From assembly GCA_034505495.1 (NCBI GenBank), contig JAPDQV010000005.1, positions 15,643 to 64,104 of the forward strand: a DNA stretch of 48,462 nt, in the 5' to 3' direction. Below, in pieces: positions 8,910 to 17,177 of this stretch. Below the pieces are notes generated by a model that was given only the letters and a program-made list of their open reading frames with translations, had not been told where the DNA came from and did no database searches. A program made the position numbers and the translations under genes. The DNA comes from a candidate division KSB1 bacterium. Lineage in GTDB: Bacteria; Zhuqueibacterota; Zhuqueibacteria; Residuimicrobiales; Krinioviventaceae. Position 1 is the stretch's first letter. Each line of letters opens with the position of its first letter.

Positions 8910-10091
8910 ATGCAGGTTTATCTCAAGGCAGGCCGCGAGGAATCGCTTCTACGGCGCCACCCGTGGATCTTTTCAGGTGCAGTGAGTCGGACGGAAGGCG
9001 AAGCCGCTCTCGGCGAGACGGTAAAAGTGGTCGCTGCCGACGGTCGGGTTCTCGGTCGCGGCGCCTGGTCGCCGCACTCGCAGATTCGCGTTCGGATGTG
9101 GACGTTCGACGAAGAGACGCAGGTTGATGCGGAACTTGTCCGCAGCCGATGCCGAAAAGCGACCGACCTGCGCGCTCCGCTCGTCGAAAAAGGCAACACA
9201 GCTTTCCGTTTGGTGAACTCGGAATCGGACGGCCTGCCGGGTGTCATAATCGACCGCTACGACCGCACGCTCGTCTGTCAGTTTCTCTCCGCCGGTGCCG
9301 AATTTTGGCGCGAGACAATCATCGGCGCCTTTGCCGCCGGCGGCGAGTGGCAGTGCATTTACGAGCGCTCGGACGTCAAAGTAAGGCAGCAGGAGGGCCT
9401 GCCGATGCGCAGCGGCCGCCTGTGGGGGGAGGAGCCGCCGGAGCTGATCAGGGTCACACAAAACAGCCTAAAGCTGTTCGTCGACATTCGCCGCGGTCAC
9501 AAAACGGGGCTCTATTTGGATCAGCGGGAAAACTATGCCGCAGCAGCGGATTACTGCCGCGGAGCCGAGGTGCTCAACGCCTTCAGCTACAGCGGCGGCT
9601 TTGGATTGCATGCTCTAAACGCTGGTGCACGGAGCGTGCTCAATATCGACTCGTCGCAGACGGCCCTTGATCTATGTCGACGCAATGCCGTAGAGAACGG
9701 TTTCGATCCCGAGCGCATGCAGACCCTGCGCGGCGACGTCTTTCAGTTGCTGCGCAGGCTGCGGGAGGAGAATCGTCTTTTCGACGTCGTCATTCTGGAT
9801 CCGCCGAAATTTGCCGAGAGCAGCCGGCAGGTTCAGCAGGCAAGCCGCGGCTACAAGGACATCAACATGCTGGCCATGCAGCTGCTGCGGCCGAACGGCG
9901 TGCTGCTGACTTTTTCATGCTCGGGACATGTATCGCCGGCTTTGTTTCAAAAGATCGTCGCTGACGCCGCGCTGGATGCCGGCCGCGATGCACAAATATT
10001 GCGCGTGCTCGGACAGGCTTCCGATCACCCCATCCTGCTTTCCTTTCCCGAAGGCACTTATTTGAAAGGATTGGTCTGTCGAATCTTATGA
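8910..10091 (+). CDS. rlmI: 23S rRNA (cytosine-C5) methyltransferase, RlmI family
   Basis: SAM-dependent rRNA methyltransferase of the RlmI/COG1092 family; E. coli RlmI makes m5C1962 in 23S rRNA. The 393-aa protein has an N-terminal PUA-like RNA-binding domain (residues ~1-75, RRHPWIFSGAV). A central linker domain follows, then a Rossmann methyltransferase with SAM motif I (EVLNAFSYSGGFGLHALNAGA), the DPPKF motif IV (LDPPKFAESS) and LTFSCSGHVS carrying the likely catalytic cysteine. The ATG at 8910 is preferred over a GTG at 8898 because AAGGG precedes it. Its stop overlaps the next gene in an ATGA junction. The exact target base in this organism is inferred from the family. Confidence 0.92.
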   Translation: MQVYLKAGREESLLRRHPWIFSGAVSRTEGEAALGETVKVVAADGRVLGRGAWSPHSQIRVRMWTFDEETQVDAELVRSRCRKATDLRAPLVEKGNTAFRLVNSESDGLPGVIIDRYDRTLVCQFLSAGAEFWRETIIGAFAAGGEWQCIYERSDVKVRQQEGLPMRSGRLWGEEPPELIRVTQNSLKLFVDIRRGHKTGLYLDQRENYAAAADYCRGAEVLNAFSYSGGFGLHALNAGARSVLNIDSSQTALDLCRRNAVENGFDPERMQTLRGDVFQLLRRLREENRLFDVVILDPPKFAESSRQVQQASRGYKDINMLAMQLLRPNGVLLTFSCSGHVSPALFQKIVADAALDAGRDAQILRVLGQASDHPILLSFPEGTYLKGLVCRIL

Positions 10092-10570
10092 ACATCGACG
10101 AGCAGGATATTCGCTTCCTCAAGCGGGCCATTCAATTGGCCGAGGAAAAGTCGAGCGACGGAAAGCACGGCCCGTTCGGCGCCGTGATCGTAAAAGAAGG
10201 CCGAATCCTGGCCGAGGGCTGGAATCAGGTTGTAGCAACCTTTGATCCGACGGCTCATGCCGAGGTGGTCGCCATCCGCCAAGCGTGCCGGCTGATCGGC
10301 ACTTGGGAGCTTTCCCGCTGCACGCTTTATGCGAGCTGCGAGCCTTGCCCCATGTGCCTTGCGGCCGTCTATTGGGCGCGAATCGAGAGGGTGGTCTATG
10401 CAGCCGACCGTCGCGACGCCGCAGCGGCAGGCTTTGATGACGAACGGCTCTATCAGGAGTTACACATTCCGCCTGCTGAACGCTCCTTGCCGATGCGGCA
10501 GGCGCTGCAGGAGGAGGGGCGAAAGGTGTTGGCAAAATGGATGGAAAATCCCAGGCGTATTCCTTATTGA
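10088..10570 (+). CDS. guaD: Guanine deaminase-like nucleobase deaminase
   Basis: Zinc-dependent cytidine-deaminase-fold enzyme of 160 aa, close in pattern to the short GuaD of Bacillus (guanine to xanthine). It has the zinc motif HAEVVAIRQAC and SCEPCPMCLAAVYWARI, in which one His and two Cys bind Zn and Glu acts as proton shuttle. GPFGAVIVKEG occurs near the N-terminus. The extended C-terminus, with DAAAAGFDDERLYQEL, is characteristic of GuaD rather than TadA. It starts inside the rlmI stop (ATGA), so the two are co-translated although functionally unrelated. tRNA adenosine deaminase TadA is the main alternative but is less likely. Confidence 0.88.
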   Translation: MNIDEQDIRFLKRAIQLAEEKSSDGKHGPFGAVIVKEGRILAEGWNQVVATFDPTAHAEVVAIRQACRLIGTWELSRCTLYASCEPCPMCLAAVYWARIERVVYAADRRDAAAAGFDDERLYQELHIPPAERSLPMRQALQEEGRKVLAKWMENPRRIPY

Positions 10571-10606
10571 CTTCTCTAACCGAAACTCAATCTCGAAAGG
10601 TAATCA

Positions 10607-11230
10607 ATGGCTGAAATTCCTCTCTGGCTCAAGTGGGCGCGGGAAATTCAGGCTTTGGCACAGACAGGCCTTACTTTTGCACACAATGAGTATGAAATAG
10701 ACCGCAACCGCCGATTGATGGAAATTGCCGCGGAAATTGCCGCTTATCATACCGATTTCGGCAAGGAAGAACTGTTGGCCGATATGCTGGCGCAGCCGGG
10801 CTACGCCACGCCCAAGATTGACGTCCGCAGTGCGGTACTGCGCGACGGCAGGATCCTGCTGGTCAAGGAACGTCAAGACGGCTTGTGGTGCATGCCGGGG
10901 GGGTGGGTGGATGTGGGCGAAGGGCCTGCAGAAGCCGCGGCGCGCGAAGTACGCGAAGAAAGCGGCTACCTTGTCGAACCGGTAAAGGTGGTGGCCGTTT
11001 GCGACGCCAACCGCTCGGGCAGACCTCTGCAGCTGTATCACGCCTTCAAAATCATTTTCCTCTGTCGGTTGGTCGGCGGCGACGCGCTCGATAGTTACGA
11101 GACCGAAGGAGCCGACTTTTTCAGCTTCGATGCCCTACCGCCGCTCTCGGAGAACCGTACGCACCGTCGACACCTGGACATGGTCCGCGCCCATCTCATC
11201 GATCCTTCGACGCCGACCTTTTTCGATTAA
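10607..11230 (+). CDS. Nudix hydrolase with NUDIX_N domain
   Basis: The protein has 207 aa. Residues 1-65 match the helical N-terminal domain found in some nucleoside-diphosphate-X hydrolases (IPLWLKWAREIQALAQTGLTF). The following Nudix domain has a complete Nudix box, GWVDVGEGPAEAAAREVREE followed by SGYL, with the metal-binding REVREESG. Relatives hydrolyse ADP-ribose or related nucleotide sugars, but the substrate cannot be read from sequence. The ATG at 10607 has AAAGG upstream. It lies 36 bp after guaD and 93 bp before the PAP2 gene. Confidence 0.88.
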   Translation: MAEIPLWLKWAREIQALAQTGLTFAHNEYEIDRNRRLMEIAAEIAAYHTDFGKEELLADMLAQPGYATPKIDVRSAVLRDGRILLVKERQDGLWCMPGGWVDVGEGPAEAAAREVREESGYLVEPVKVVAVCDANRSGRPLQLYHAFKIIFLCRLVGGDALDSYETEGADFFSFDALPPLSENRTHRRHLDMVRAHLIDPSTPTFFD

Positions 11231-11323
11231 CTTTCCCTCTCCCATACAATAACTTAACATCCGCTTTATGCTCTCCTAAATTCTAAGGGTTATCTTTACG
11301 CACCCTTAATAAAGGAGAGCTGC

Positions 11324-11854
11324 ATGCTGAAAATTGTTGTCGACACTGTGGCGGTTTGGGATATGCGAATTTTCCACCGCATTTTCAACCTGAACGGTAA
11401 AAAGGCTCTCGACGGTTTCATGTATCTGTTGTCGAGACTTGGCGACGGCTATTTTTACGGCTTCATCGGCGCCCTGCTGCCGTTCATCGATCGAAATGCG
11501 GCCGTCAAAGTGATCCCCGCCGGGCTGCTCGCTTTTGCCTTGGAGTTGAGTGTCTATAAAATCTTGAAAAGCAAAACAAAAAGATTCCGTCCGTTCGAAA
11601 AGATACCGGGCATTCGCTGTCTGCTTCCGCCTCCCGACCGCTACAGTTTTCCTTCCGGTCACAGCGGCGCCGCCTTTTTGATGGCTACGCTTTTCGGCAC
11701 TCTTGCGCCCGCATTTTTTATCCCGCTTTTCATTCTGGCAGGATTGATCGGATTTTCCCGCATCTACAACGGACTGCATTTTCCAAGCGACGTCATAATG
11801 GGAATGACTTTGGGAATCACCTGCGCCAAGATCGGCGTCGGCATCTTTTTCTAA
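11324..11854 (+). CDS. PAP2-family membrane phosphatase
   Basis: Integral membrane lipid phosphatase-like protein of 176 aa. All three phosphatidic-acid-phosphatase motifs are present: KTKRFRP (K...RP), PSGHSGAA and SRIYNGLHFPSD (SR...H...D). Several hydrophobic helices surround them. Family members dephosphorylate phosphatidate, undecaprenyl-PP or sugar-lipid phosphates in the envelope. GGAGAG precedes the ATG. It is followed after 8 bp by a GT4 glycosyltransferase and then a PHP/GT fusion, so a role in making or recycling a lipid-linked glycan or glycolipid is a reasonable inference. Confidence 0.9.
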   Translation: MLKIVVDTVAVWDMRIFHRIFNLNGKKALDGFMYLLSRLGDGYFYGFIGALLPFIDRNAAVKVIPAGLLAFALELSVYKILKSKTKRFRPFEKIPGIRCLLPPPDRYSFPSGHSGAAFLMATLFGTLAPAFFIPLFILAGLIGFSRIYNGLHFPSDVIMGMTLGITCAKIGVGIFF

Positions 11855-11862
11855 GGATAACT

Positions 11863-13014
11863 ATGAGAGTCGCCTATTTTACCGAAAGTCTACCGCCGAA
11901 TACCGACGGTGTCGTTAAAACCCTTGTCCGCCTTGTGGAGACGCTGCAGGAACAGAACATCGACTTTTTATTCTTTTCACCGGTCGTACCCGACGAATCC
12001 TATTCCTGGCGAGACAGGGTAATCAAAGTCAAATCGGTACCCCTTTTCCTCTACAAGAGCTACCAAGTCGGCCTGCCGTTTTTCGAGGGAATCACACGAC
12101 GTTTGGATGAATTCTCGCCGGACATTATTCACATTTGCGCCCCGAGCTTTTTGGGGCTTACAGGGTTGAACTATGCGCTCAAGAACTCCCTTCCCGCCGT
12201 CACCAGTTATCATACACACTTTGTAGACTATTTTTCCTATTTCGGCCTCTCCTGGCTCGAGCCGACCGGATGGTCTTATCTGCAATGGTTTCACAACAAG
12301 TGCGAAATGACGTTTGCCCCCTCTCCAAGCGCCCTCGCTGAACTGCGCCGGCGCGGAATTCAAAATGTCTCGCTTTGGCAAAGGGGCATCGAGCTGGACC
12401 GCTTTTCTCCGCACTATTATAATCCTGAATTGCGGCGCTCGATCGGCGCGGAGGACAAACCCATCCTCCTGTTCGTCGGCAGGCTGATCAATCATAAGGA
12501 TTTGGAAGACCTTGTCGAAGCTTCCCGCATCCTTGCCGGCCGCGGCCGCGATTTCAAGCTCGTGTTGGTCGGCGACGGGCCCATGCGGGCCGAATTGGAA
12601 GAAAAACTGCCGGATGCCCATTTTACCGGCTTCCTTTACGGTAAAGAACTGGCGCAATGGTACGCCTCTGCAGATATCTTTGTTTTCCCATCGACAACCG
12701 AAACCTTCGGCAACGTCATCCTTGAGGCCTTTGCTTCCGGAATTCCGGCCGTCGGTGTAGCTGCAGGCGGTGTGGCAGACATTATCACCCATCATCATGA
12801 CGGCCTGATCGCCAAACCCAAAAATCCGCGCGACTTTGCCTCCGCCGTCGAACGATTGCTGCTCTATCCTCATCTGGCCAAAAAACTCGGGCAGAATGCG
12901 CGGATTTCCGCTCAGCGATATAATTGGCAGGAAATTAATCGCCAACTCCTCGATCAATACCAAGAAATCATCAAAAGAAAAAAAAGCCAAACCTTGGAAC
13001 GTTTGGCCGCCTAA
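11863..13014 (+). CDS. GT4-family glycosyltransferase
   Basis: Cytoplasmic or membrane-associated retaining GT-B glycosyltransferase of 383 aa. The N-terminal acceptor domain begins MRVAYFTESLPPNTDGV and includes SYHTHFVDYFSYFGL. The C-terminal donor domain has LLFVGRLINHKDLEDL, LVLVGDGPMRAELE and the E-x7-E signature in TTETFGNVILEAFASG. The pattern resembles MgtA/PimB-like mannosyltransferases acting on lipids, but neither donor nor acceptor can be fixed. AAGGAT precedes the ATG. It sits between the PAP2 phosphatase (8 bp) and the PHP/GT fusion (42 bp), which suggests a shared glycolipid pathway. Confidence 0.92.
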   Translation: MRVAYFTESLPPNTDGVVKTLVRLVETLQEQNIDFLFFSPVVPDESYSWRDRVIKVKSVPLFLYKSYQVGLPFFEGITRRLDEFSPDIIHICAPSFLGLTGLNYALKNSLPAVTSYHTHFVDYFSYFGLSWLEPTGWSYLQWFHNKCEMTFAPSPSALAELRRRGIQNVSLWQRGIELDRFSPHYYNPELRRSIGAEDKPILLFVGRLINHKDLEDLVEASRILAGRGRDFKLVLVGDGPMRAELEEKLPDAHFTGFLYGKELAQWYASADIFVFPSTTETFGNVILEAFASGIPAVGVAAGGVADIITHHHDGLIAKPKNPRDFASAVERLLLYPHLAKKLGQNARISAQRYNWQEINRQLLDQYQEIIKRKKSQTLERLAA

Positions 13015-13056
13015 AGCCCGCTATGGCTTCGACGTTAACAACTTGAAGGATAAAAA

Positions 13057-14859
13057 ATGCACGGCAAAGGTTCCCGCATTGACCTGCATCTGCACAGCCG
13101 CTACTCCCGCTCCGCTGACGATTGGATGCTCGAAAAGTTCAAAATCCAGGAATGCTACTCCGATCCATTGACCGTCTATCGCATTGCTAAAAATCGCGGT
13201 ATGGACTTTGTCACGCTGACCGATCATGATACCATAAACGGGGCTCTGGAGATCGCTCATCTTCCGGATTTTTTCATCAGCGAAGAGATCACCGCGTTTT
13301 TTCCTCAAGATCGGGCCAAAGTGCATGTCCTGGCGTACGGCATCAATGAAAAACAGCATGCCGATATTCAAAAATGCCGACGCAATCTGTACGAGCTGAT
13401 TTCTTACCTTCGTTCCGAGGGGATCGTCCACGCGTTGGCCCACCCGTTTTTCCGAATGGGGCCTCCTCTGACGCTCGATCATTTTGAGCAAATGCTCGTA
13501 CTGTTCAATGTCTTTGAAGTCAAAAACGGCGGCAAACAGCTGGTACCGGACAACCTTCTGGACTTGATCTTTCAACACCTGACGCCCGAGCGTCTATACC
13601 AGTTGGCGGAAAAACATCGGCTTGAGCCTCACGGCGCCGAACCCTGGCGCAAAAGCCGCATTGCCGGCTCTGATGATCACGGCGGCATCCTGATTTCCGT
13701 CCCTCATACTCGAGTGGAAACGTCAGCAACACCGGCAGAGCTTTTAGCCAACATCAGCGCAGGCCGCTGTCTTCCGATAGGGCACGGCGGCTCTCCCCTT
13801 GCCGTAGCGCACGGCGCCTTGGCCGTCACTCTGCAGTTTGCCAAACGCAATAAAAACCAATTTGACCCGATCGACAACGAACTGATATGGAAGCTCCTGG
13901 AAAACGTCTTTGAAGAGCTGACGCAACATAACCGTATTGCCCTGGCTGCAGCATTTCTCGGCGCCGAGCTGAAAACGCTCATCCGCTGGAAAAAAGGCAG
14001 GCGTTCCCGCAGCAAAATTTTTAAGAAGTTTTTAAAGGATCAAGTTGTGATATCCATGCTCAAAGGGGAACGCCGCTTCGATCATGAGCAAAATCTGCGC
14101 TTTTTCGGCGTCGTCAACCGACTGATCAATGAGTTGTTGAGCGAAATGATCCAATCGGACGACGAGGGCATCAAATTACGTAAATTCAAAAAGCTTGCCG
14201 TATTGATACCACTGCTGATTTCGTATCTGGTTTCTTTCCGTACCGAAAACGCTGATCGCCCGCTGATGCGTAAGGCGGCCCGCGCATTCCTTCCGCCGGA
14301 ATTACTGCTGCCGCGTAAAATTGCTGTTTTTTCCGATCACCCGCCGAGCAGCGCGGAAGAATTGGAAGACATCCACGATGTACTGGCGAAAGAGCTCGAA
14401 TCGGGGTTTACGTGCACCTATTTTTCGCTTCATAAAGAAAAAGCCGCCTGCGAAGAGCAGCTGAATTTTAAGCCCGTGGCGTTACTGCAGCGTCAATTCA
14501 ATTTTCATCTCCCTCCCATTTTAGAAACTGCGTTCGCGCTTTCCGAGCAGAATTGCGAGCTGATTTATGTCCACACCCTCGGACCAATGGGAGTTTTGGG
14601 CATGCTTTTGGGGAAATTGATGAAAATTCCCGTCATCGCCGGTTTCAACGAACGGTACGTAAGCGAAACCACGCTGTTGTGTCGGGATAACCGATTGGCC
14701 TCACGTTTGATCGCCATGGTATACTCGCTTGCCGACGAGATTCGTCTATTGGACTTTCCGTCTGCGGAGGCGGAAGCGATCCTGGAACGCAGCAAAACTC
14801 GAATTTCCATTGTCGGAGAGAGCGTACAGTTAGGTCTCGAACCAGCTCATGCCCTTTGA
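13057..14859 (+). CDS. PHP-domain protein fused to half of a GT4 glycosyltransferase
   Basis: The protein has 600 aa. Residues 1-260 are a PHP metal-dependent phosphoesterase domain with apparently complete ligands: H11-x-H13, T-D56-H57-D58, Glu77, His90, His129 and D206-D207-H208. Residues ~260-420 are helical and unrecognised. Residues ~425-600 look like the N-terminal (acceptor) half of a GT4 enzyme (KIAVFSDHPPS; LIYVHTLGPMGVLGMLLGKL; KIPVIAGFNERY). The chain ends where the donor-binding half would begin, and the next gene starts 71 bp later, so that half is absent, not frameshifted. PHP-GT fusions exist in other bacteria; a half-GT version is unusual. A regulatory or acceptor-binding role is possible. 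No clear ribosome-binding site beyond GAAGGA was seen. Confidence 0.8.
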   Translation: MHGKGSRIDLHLHSRYSRSADDWMLEKFKIQECYSDPLTVYRIAKNRGMDFVTLTDHDTINGALEIAHLPDFFISEEITAFFPQDRAKVHVLAYGINEKQHADIQKCRRNLYELISYLRSEGIVHALAHPFFRMGPPLTLDHFEQMLVLFNVFEVKNGGKQLVPDNLLDLIFQHLTPERLYQLAEKHRLEPHGAEPWRKSRIAGSDDHGGILISVPHTRVETSATPAELLANISAGRCLPIGHGGSPLAVAHGALAVTLQFAKRNKNQFDPIDNELIWKLLENVFEELTQHNRIALAAAFLGAELKTLIRWKKGRRSRSKIFKKFLKDQVVISMLKGERRFDHEQNLRFFGVVNRLINELLSEMIQSDDEGIKLRKFKKLAVLIPLLISYLVSFRTENADRPLMRKAARAFLPPELLLPRKIAVFSDHPPSSAEELEDIHDVLAKELESGFTCTYFSLHKEKAACEEQLNFKPVALLQRQFNFHLPPILETAFALSEQNCELIYVHTLGPMGVLGMLLGKLMKIPVIAGFNERYVSETTLLCRDNRLASRLIAMVYSLADEIRLLDFPSAEAEAILERSKTRISIVGESVQLGLEPAHAL

Positions 14860-14930
14860 AGGAAAAATTCGACACAAGTTATCCGGCCGAAACGGATTTA
14901 TATCATACGACTGTGAATTGGAGGTATGAA

Positions 14931-15329
14931 ATGAAGAAAATAATAAGTGCCAAATCGGCCGGAAACATTTTGCTGATTATCTTTAGTGCCCTCATTGTAT
15001 TTCATATCCTAGTTTTAACCGGCCTTGTACCTGCCGATATCGTTTGGGGCGGGCGGGTAAATACTTTGCAAAGCACTTGGCGCGTTTTCGAAATGATCTC
15101 TCTTGTTTTTACGATTTTGTTTGCAATCATAGTTGCGGTCAAAGTCGGCTACATTAAAATCACAAGGTTCGATTCCGCCGTAACCATGTTTCTTTGGCTG
15201 ATGTTTGCCTTTCTGCTTTTAAATAGCTTGGGCAACCTTGCGTCCGAATCATTACAGGAAAAATTGATATTCACCCCGATAACGATCATCGCCTCTTTAT
15301 TAGTGCTTAGATTGGTGGTTGAAAAATAG
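14931..15329 (+). CDS. Small membrane protein of unknown function
   Basis: The protein has 132 aa and four predicted transmembrane segments (about residues 10-32, 55-75, 84-106 and 112-130), with a conserved-looking VPADIVWGGRV loop after the first. I do not recognise the family. The ATG at 14931 has GGAGG eight bases upstream; an earlier ATG at 14926 is closed at once by TGA. It follows the PHP/half-GT fusion by 71 bp and may share its transcript. Convergent genes follow, with no clear terminator in the 97-bp gap. Confidence 0.75.
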   Translation: MKKIISAKSAGNILLIIFSALIVFHILVLTGLVPADIVWGGRVNTLQSTWRVFEMISLVFTILFAIIVAVKVGYIKITRFDSAVTMFLWLMFAFLLLNSLGNLASESLQEKLIFTPITIIASLLVLRLVVEK

Positions 15330-15426
15330 AAAAATTGTGCACGGGCCTGTCCATTCCTCCCATAGCTTTCGACGCTTTTTTAAAATTATAACGAGCTGTT
15401 TTTATTGGGAAGAGTTTTCGAAAGAA

Positions 15427-16056
15427 TCAACGCATCGCAAGGGCGCGAAAACAGAAAAAGACTCCGATGCCGAGGAGCGCCGCTCCCATAAACCGATTCA
15501 GAATTCCGAGTTTTTGCACGCCGATATTGGCCCGATAGCGGCCGATCAACCAGACCTTCAGCAAATCTAAAAAGACGGAAGTGCCAATGAGAGTGATAAA
15601 AAAAAGACAGTAATCTTTGGTCAGGTATCCATAAACGCTGATGCTCATGCCGGTGATGGTCAGCCAATAAAAGATCACGCTTGGATTTGTTACATTGACC
15701 ATTACCCCTTTTAGGAAAAGCGGCAAGATCTCTTTTGCTTGATCTATCGAGCTCGAAGGCTGTTGGATTAAAGCTGAATTCGCTCTCTTGATTAAGAGCC
15801 GTAACCCCATGATAATAAGAATCAACCCTCCGATGATTCCCATGATCAATTTGCTATGGGAGTTCTGTAAAAATTGTGAAACCCCCATCCCCGAGATGCT
15901 CATGACCAGCAAATCCGAACCATGAATTCCAAATACGACCCAAGCCCCACCTTTAAAACCGCGGTTAAATGCCGCATCCATCTGCAGAATCAGGCCGGGG
16001 CCGACGGCGAAACTGAGACTTGCCGCTAAAACGAAAGCGCTGAAAAACGACGTCAC
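15427..16056 (-). CDS. LysE/RhtB-family exporter
   Basis: Inner-membrane protein of 209 aa with about six hydrophobic helices and the LysE-family N-terminal signature FAVGPGLILQMDAAFNRGFKGG. Helices 4-6 include VNVTNPSVIFYWLT, the second conserved motif. Relatives export lysine, threonine, homoserine and other amino acids. Translation most likely starts at GTG 16056, whose GTGA overlaps the stop of the NeuA-HAD gene, with AAGGGTG upstream. Its coupling to the ulosonic-acid genes is unusual. It might export an amino-acid by-product or an amino-sugar intermediate, or be a chance operon member. Confidence 0.85.
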   Translation of the reverse strand: MTSFFSAFVLAASLSFAVGPGLILQMDAAFNRGFKGGAWVVFGIHGSDLLVMSISGMGVSQFLQNSHSKLIMGIIGGLILIIMGLRLLIKRANSALIQQPSSSIDQAKEILPLFLKGVMVNVTNPSVIFYWLTITGMSISVYGYLTKDYCLFFITLIGTSVFLDLLKVWLIGRYRANIGVQKLGILNRFMGAALLGIGVFFCFRALAMR

Positions 16057-17177
16057 AGATTCACCCTTTGGAGAATCAATTCGCACACTTCCCGAACGGC
16101 GCCCCGTCCGCCGGGCCTCTGCGTTACAAAGTGGGCAATTCGCTTGAGCTCCTCGGCTCCGTCTGCCACAGTGACGGCGATTCCGACTTTATTGAAAACG
16201 GAAAGATCATTGAGGTCATCGCCGATGTAGGCTGCCTGCTCCCATTCGATTCCCTCTGCCTTGAGGATTTTTTCGAGCTCCGAGGATTTATCCAAGCATC
16301 TTTGAACCAGATAATCAACCTGAAGTTTTTCGGCGCGATTTTTTACAAGCGCGGTGTTTTCCGATGTCAATATAGCAAGTTTTACCCCTTTTTCCTTAAC
16401 CAAACGAAGGCCAAGGCCGTCGCGAGTATTAAATTTTTTGAGCTCATCGCCGCGCTCGGTGTAATACATTCCGGCATCGGTCAAAACGCCGTCGACGTCC
16501 AGCGCCAACAGCTTGACGCCTGCGATACGCTCATGGAAGTTGCTCGGCTGAAGGCCTTGGGCCAGACGCCGCCGAAGAAGCATTTCGACGATGTCAAAGT
16601 CGAGCTGGTCGTCGATTTCGTAGGTCAGTTCCTTCGGGTGCAGTCGGCGACAAATTTTTTCTCCAAACCACTTTCCTTGAGCGACAACGCTGCGGTCAAA
16701 AATATAGACATTGCCGTCATCATAGAAATATCCCGCGATTTCCTGCCGGCGCAGGTTCTGATGCGTGGCATATTCAATCGTTTTCACATAATAGCCGGTC
16801 GCGAGCGTGTCGTACCCGCCGGTTTGGAATTCGCGCACCGCCTCATCAATCGTATCGACATTTCGCAACGGCGAGGTGGGCTGAAGCAAAACGATTGTAT
16901 CGGCATCGAGTTCGCGGCTATGGTGCTGCAAAACCTGCGCGGTTGTCGTCTCGTCCGAGGCCAGCTTGGGAGGCCTCAGCAGTACCTTGGCTCCGTAGCG
17001 TTTCGCCGTATCAGCGATTTCCAGGTCTTCCGTCGAGACGTAAAAGTCATCCAGCAGGGAGCTTTGTCTGGCGGCTTCGATCGTCCAATAAATGAGAGGG
17101 AAACCGGCGATCGGTTTGATGTTTTTTCGGGGAAGGCCTTTGCTGCCGCCGCGTGCCGGTATTATGCCGACGATCAT
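16053..17177 (-). CDS. NeuA-type CMP-ulosonate cytidylyltransferase fused to KdsC-like HAD phosphatase
   Basis: The protein has 374 aa. Residues 1-205 are a CMP-sialic-acid-synthetase-type cytidylyltransferase: IPARGGSKGLPRKNI (7-20), VSTEDLEIA, LQPTSPLR (98-105). Kdo-specific KdsB enzymes instead begin IPARYGS. Residues ~216-374 are a KdsC/KDN-9-phosphate-phosphatase-like C0 HAD domain with LALDVDGVLTD (Asp227, Asp229), ILTSEN (Thr271) and YIGDDLNDL (319-325). Vertebrate CMAS has a similar two-domain layout. One protein could dephosphorylate an ulosonate-phosphate and activate the product with CTP. The start overlaps the upstream dehydrogenase (ATGA) with GGAGAAG in front. NeuA type fits the NeuB-like synthase of the same operon. 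Confidence 0.9.
   Translation of the reverse strand: MIVGIIPARGGSKGLPRKNIKPIAGFPLIYWTIEAARQSSLLDDFYVSTEDLEIADTAKRYGAKVLLRPPKLASDETTTAQVLQHHSRELDADTIVLLQPTSPLRNVDTIDEAVREFQTGGYDTLATGYYVKTIEYATHQNLRRQEIAGYFYDDGNVYIFDRSVVAQGKWFGEKICRRLHPKELTYEIDDQLDFDIVEMLLRRRLAQGLQPSNFHERIAGVKLLALDVDGVLTDAGMYYTERGDELKKFNTRDGLGLRLVKEKGVKLAILTSENTALVKNRAEKLQVDYLVQRCLDKSSELEKILKAEGIEWEQAAYIGDDLNDLSVFNKVGIAVTVADGAEELKRIAHFVTQRPGGRGAVREVCELILQRVNL

Noticed and set aside
11284-11308. 7-bp inverted repeat TAAGGGT/ACCCTTA before the PAP2 gene
   Set aside because: Weak stem with no T-tract; not distinguishable from chance.
14860-14930. Frameshift that could restore the missing GT4 half after the PHP fusion
   Set aside because: Only 71 bp separate the stop from the next well-supported gene, too little for a donor-binding domain in any frame.
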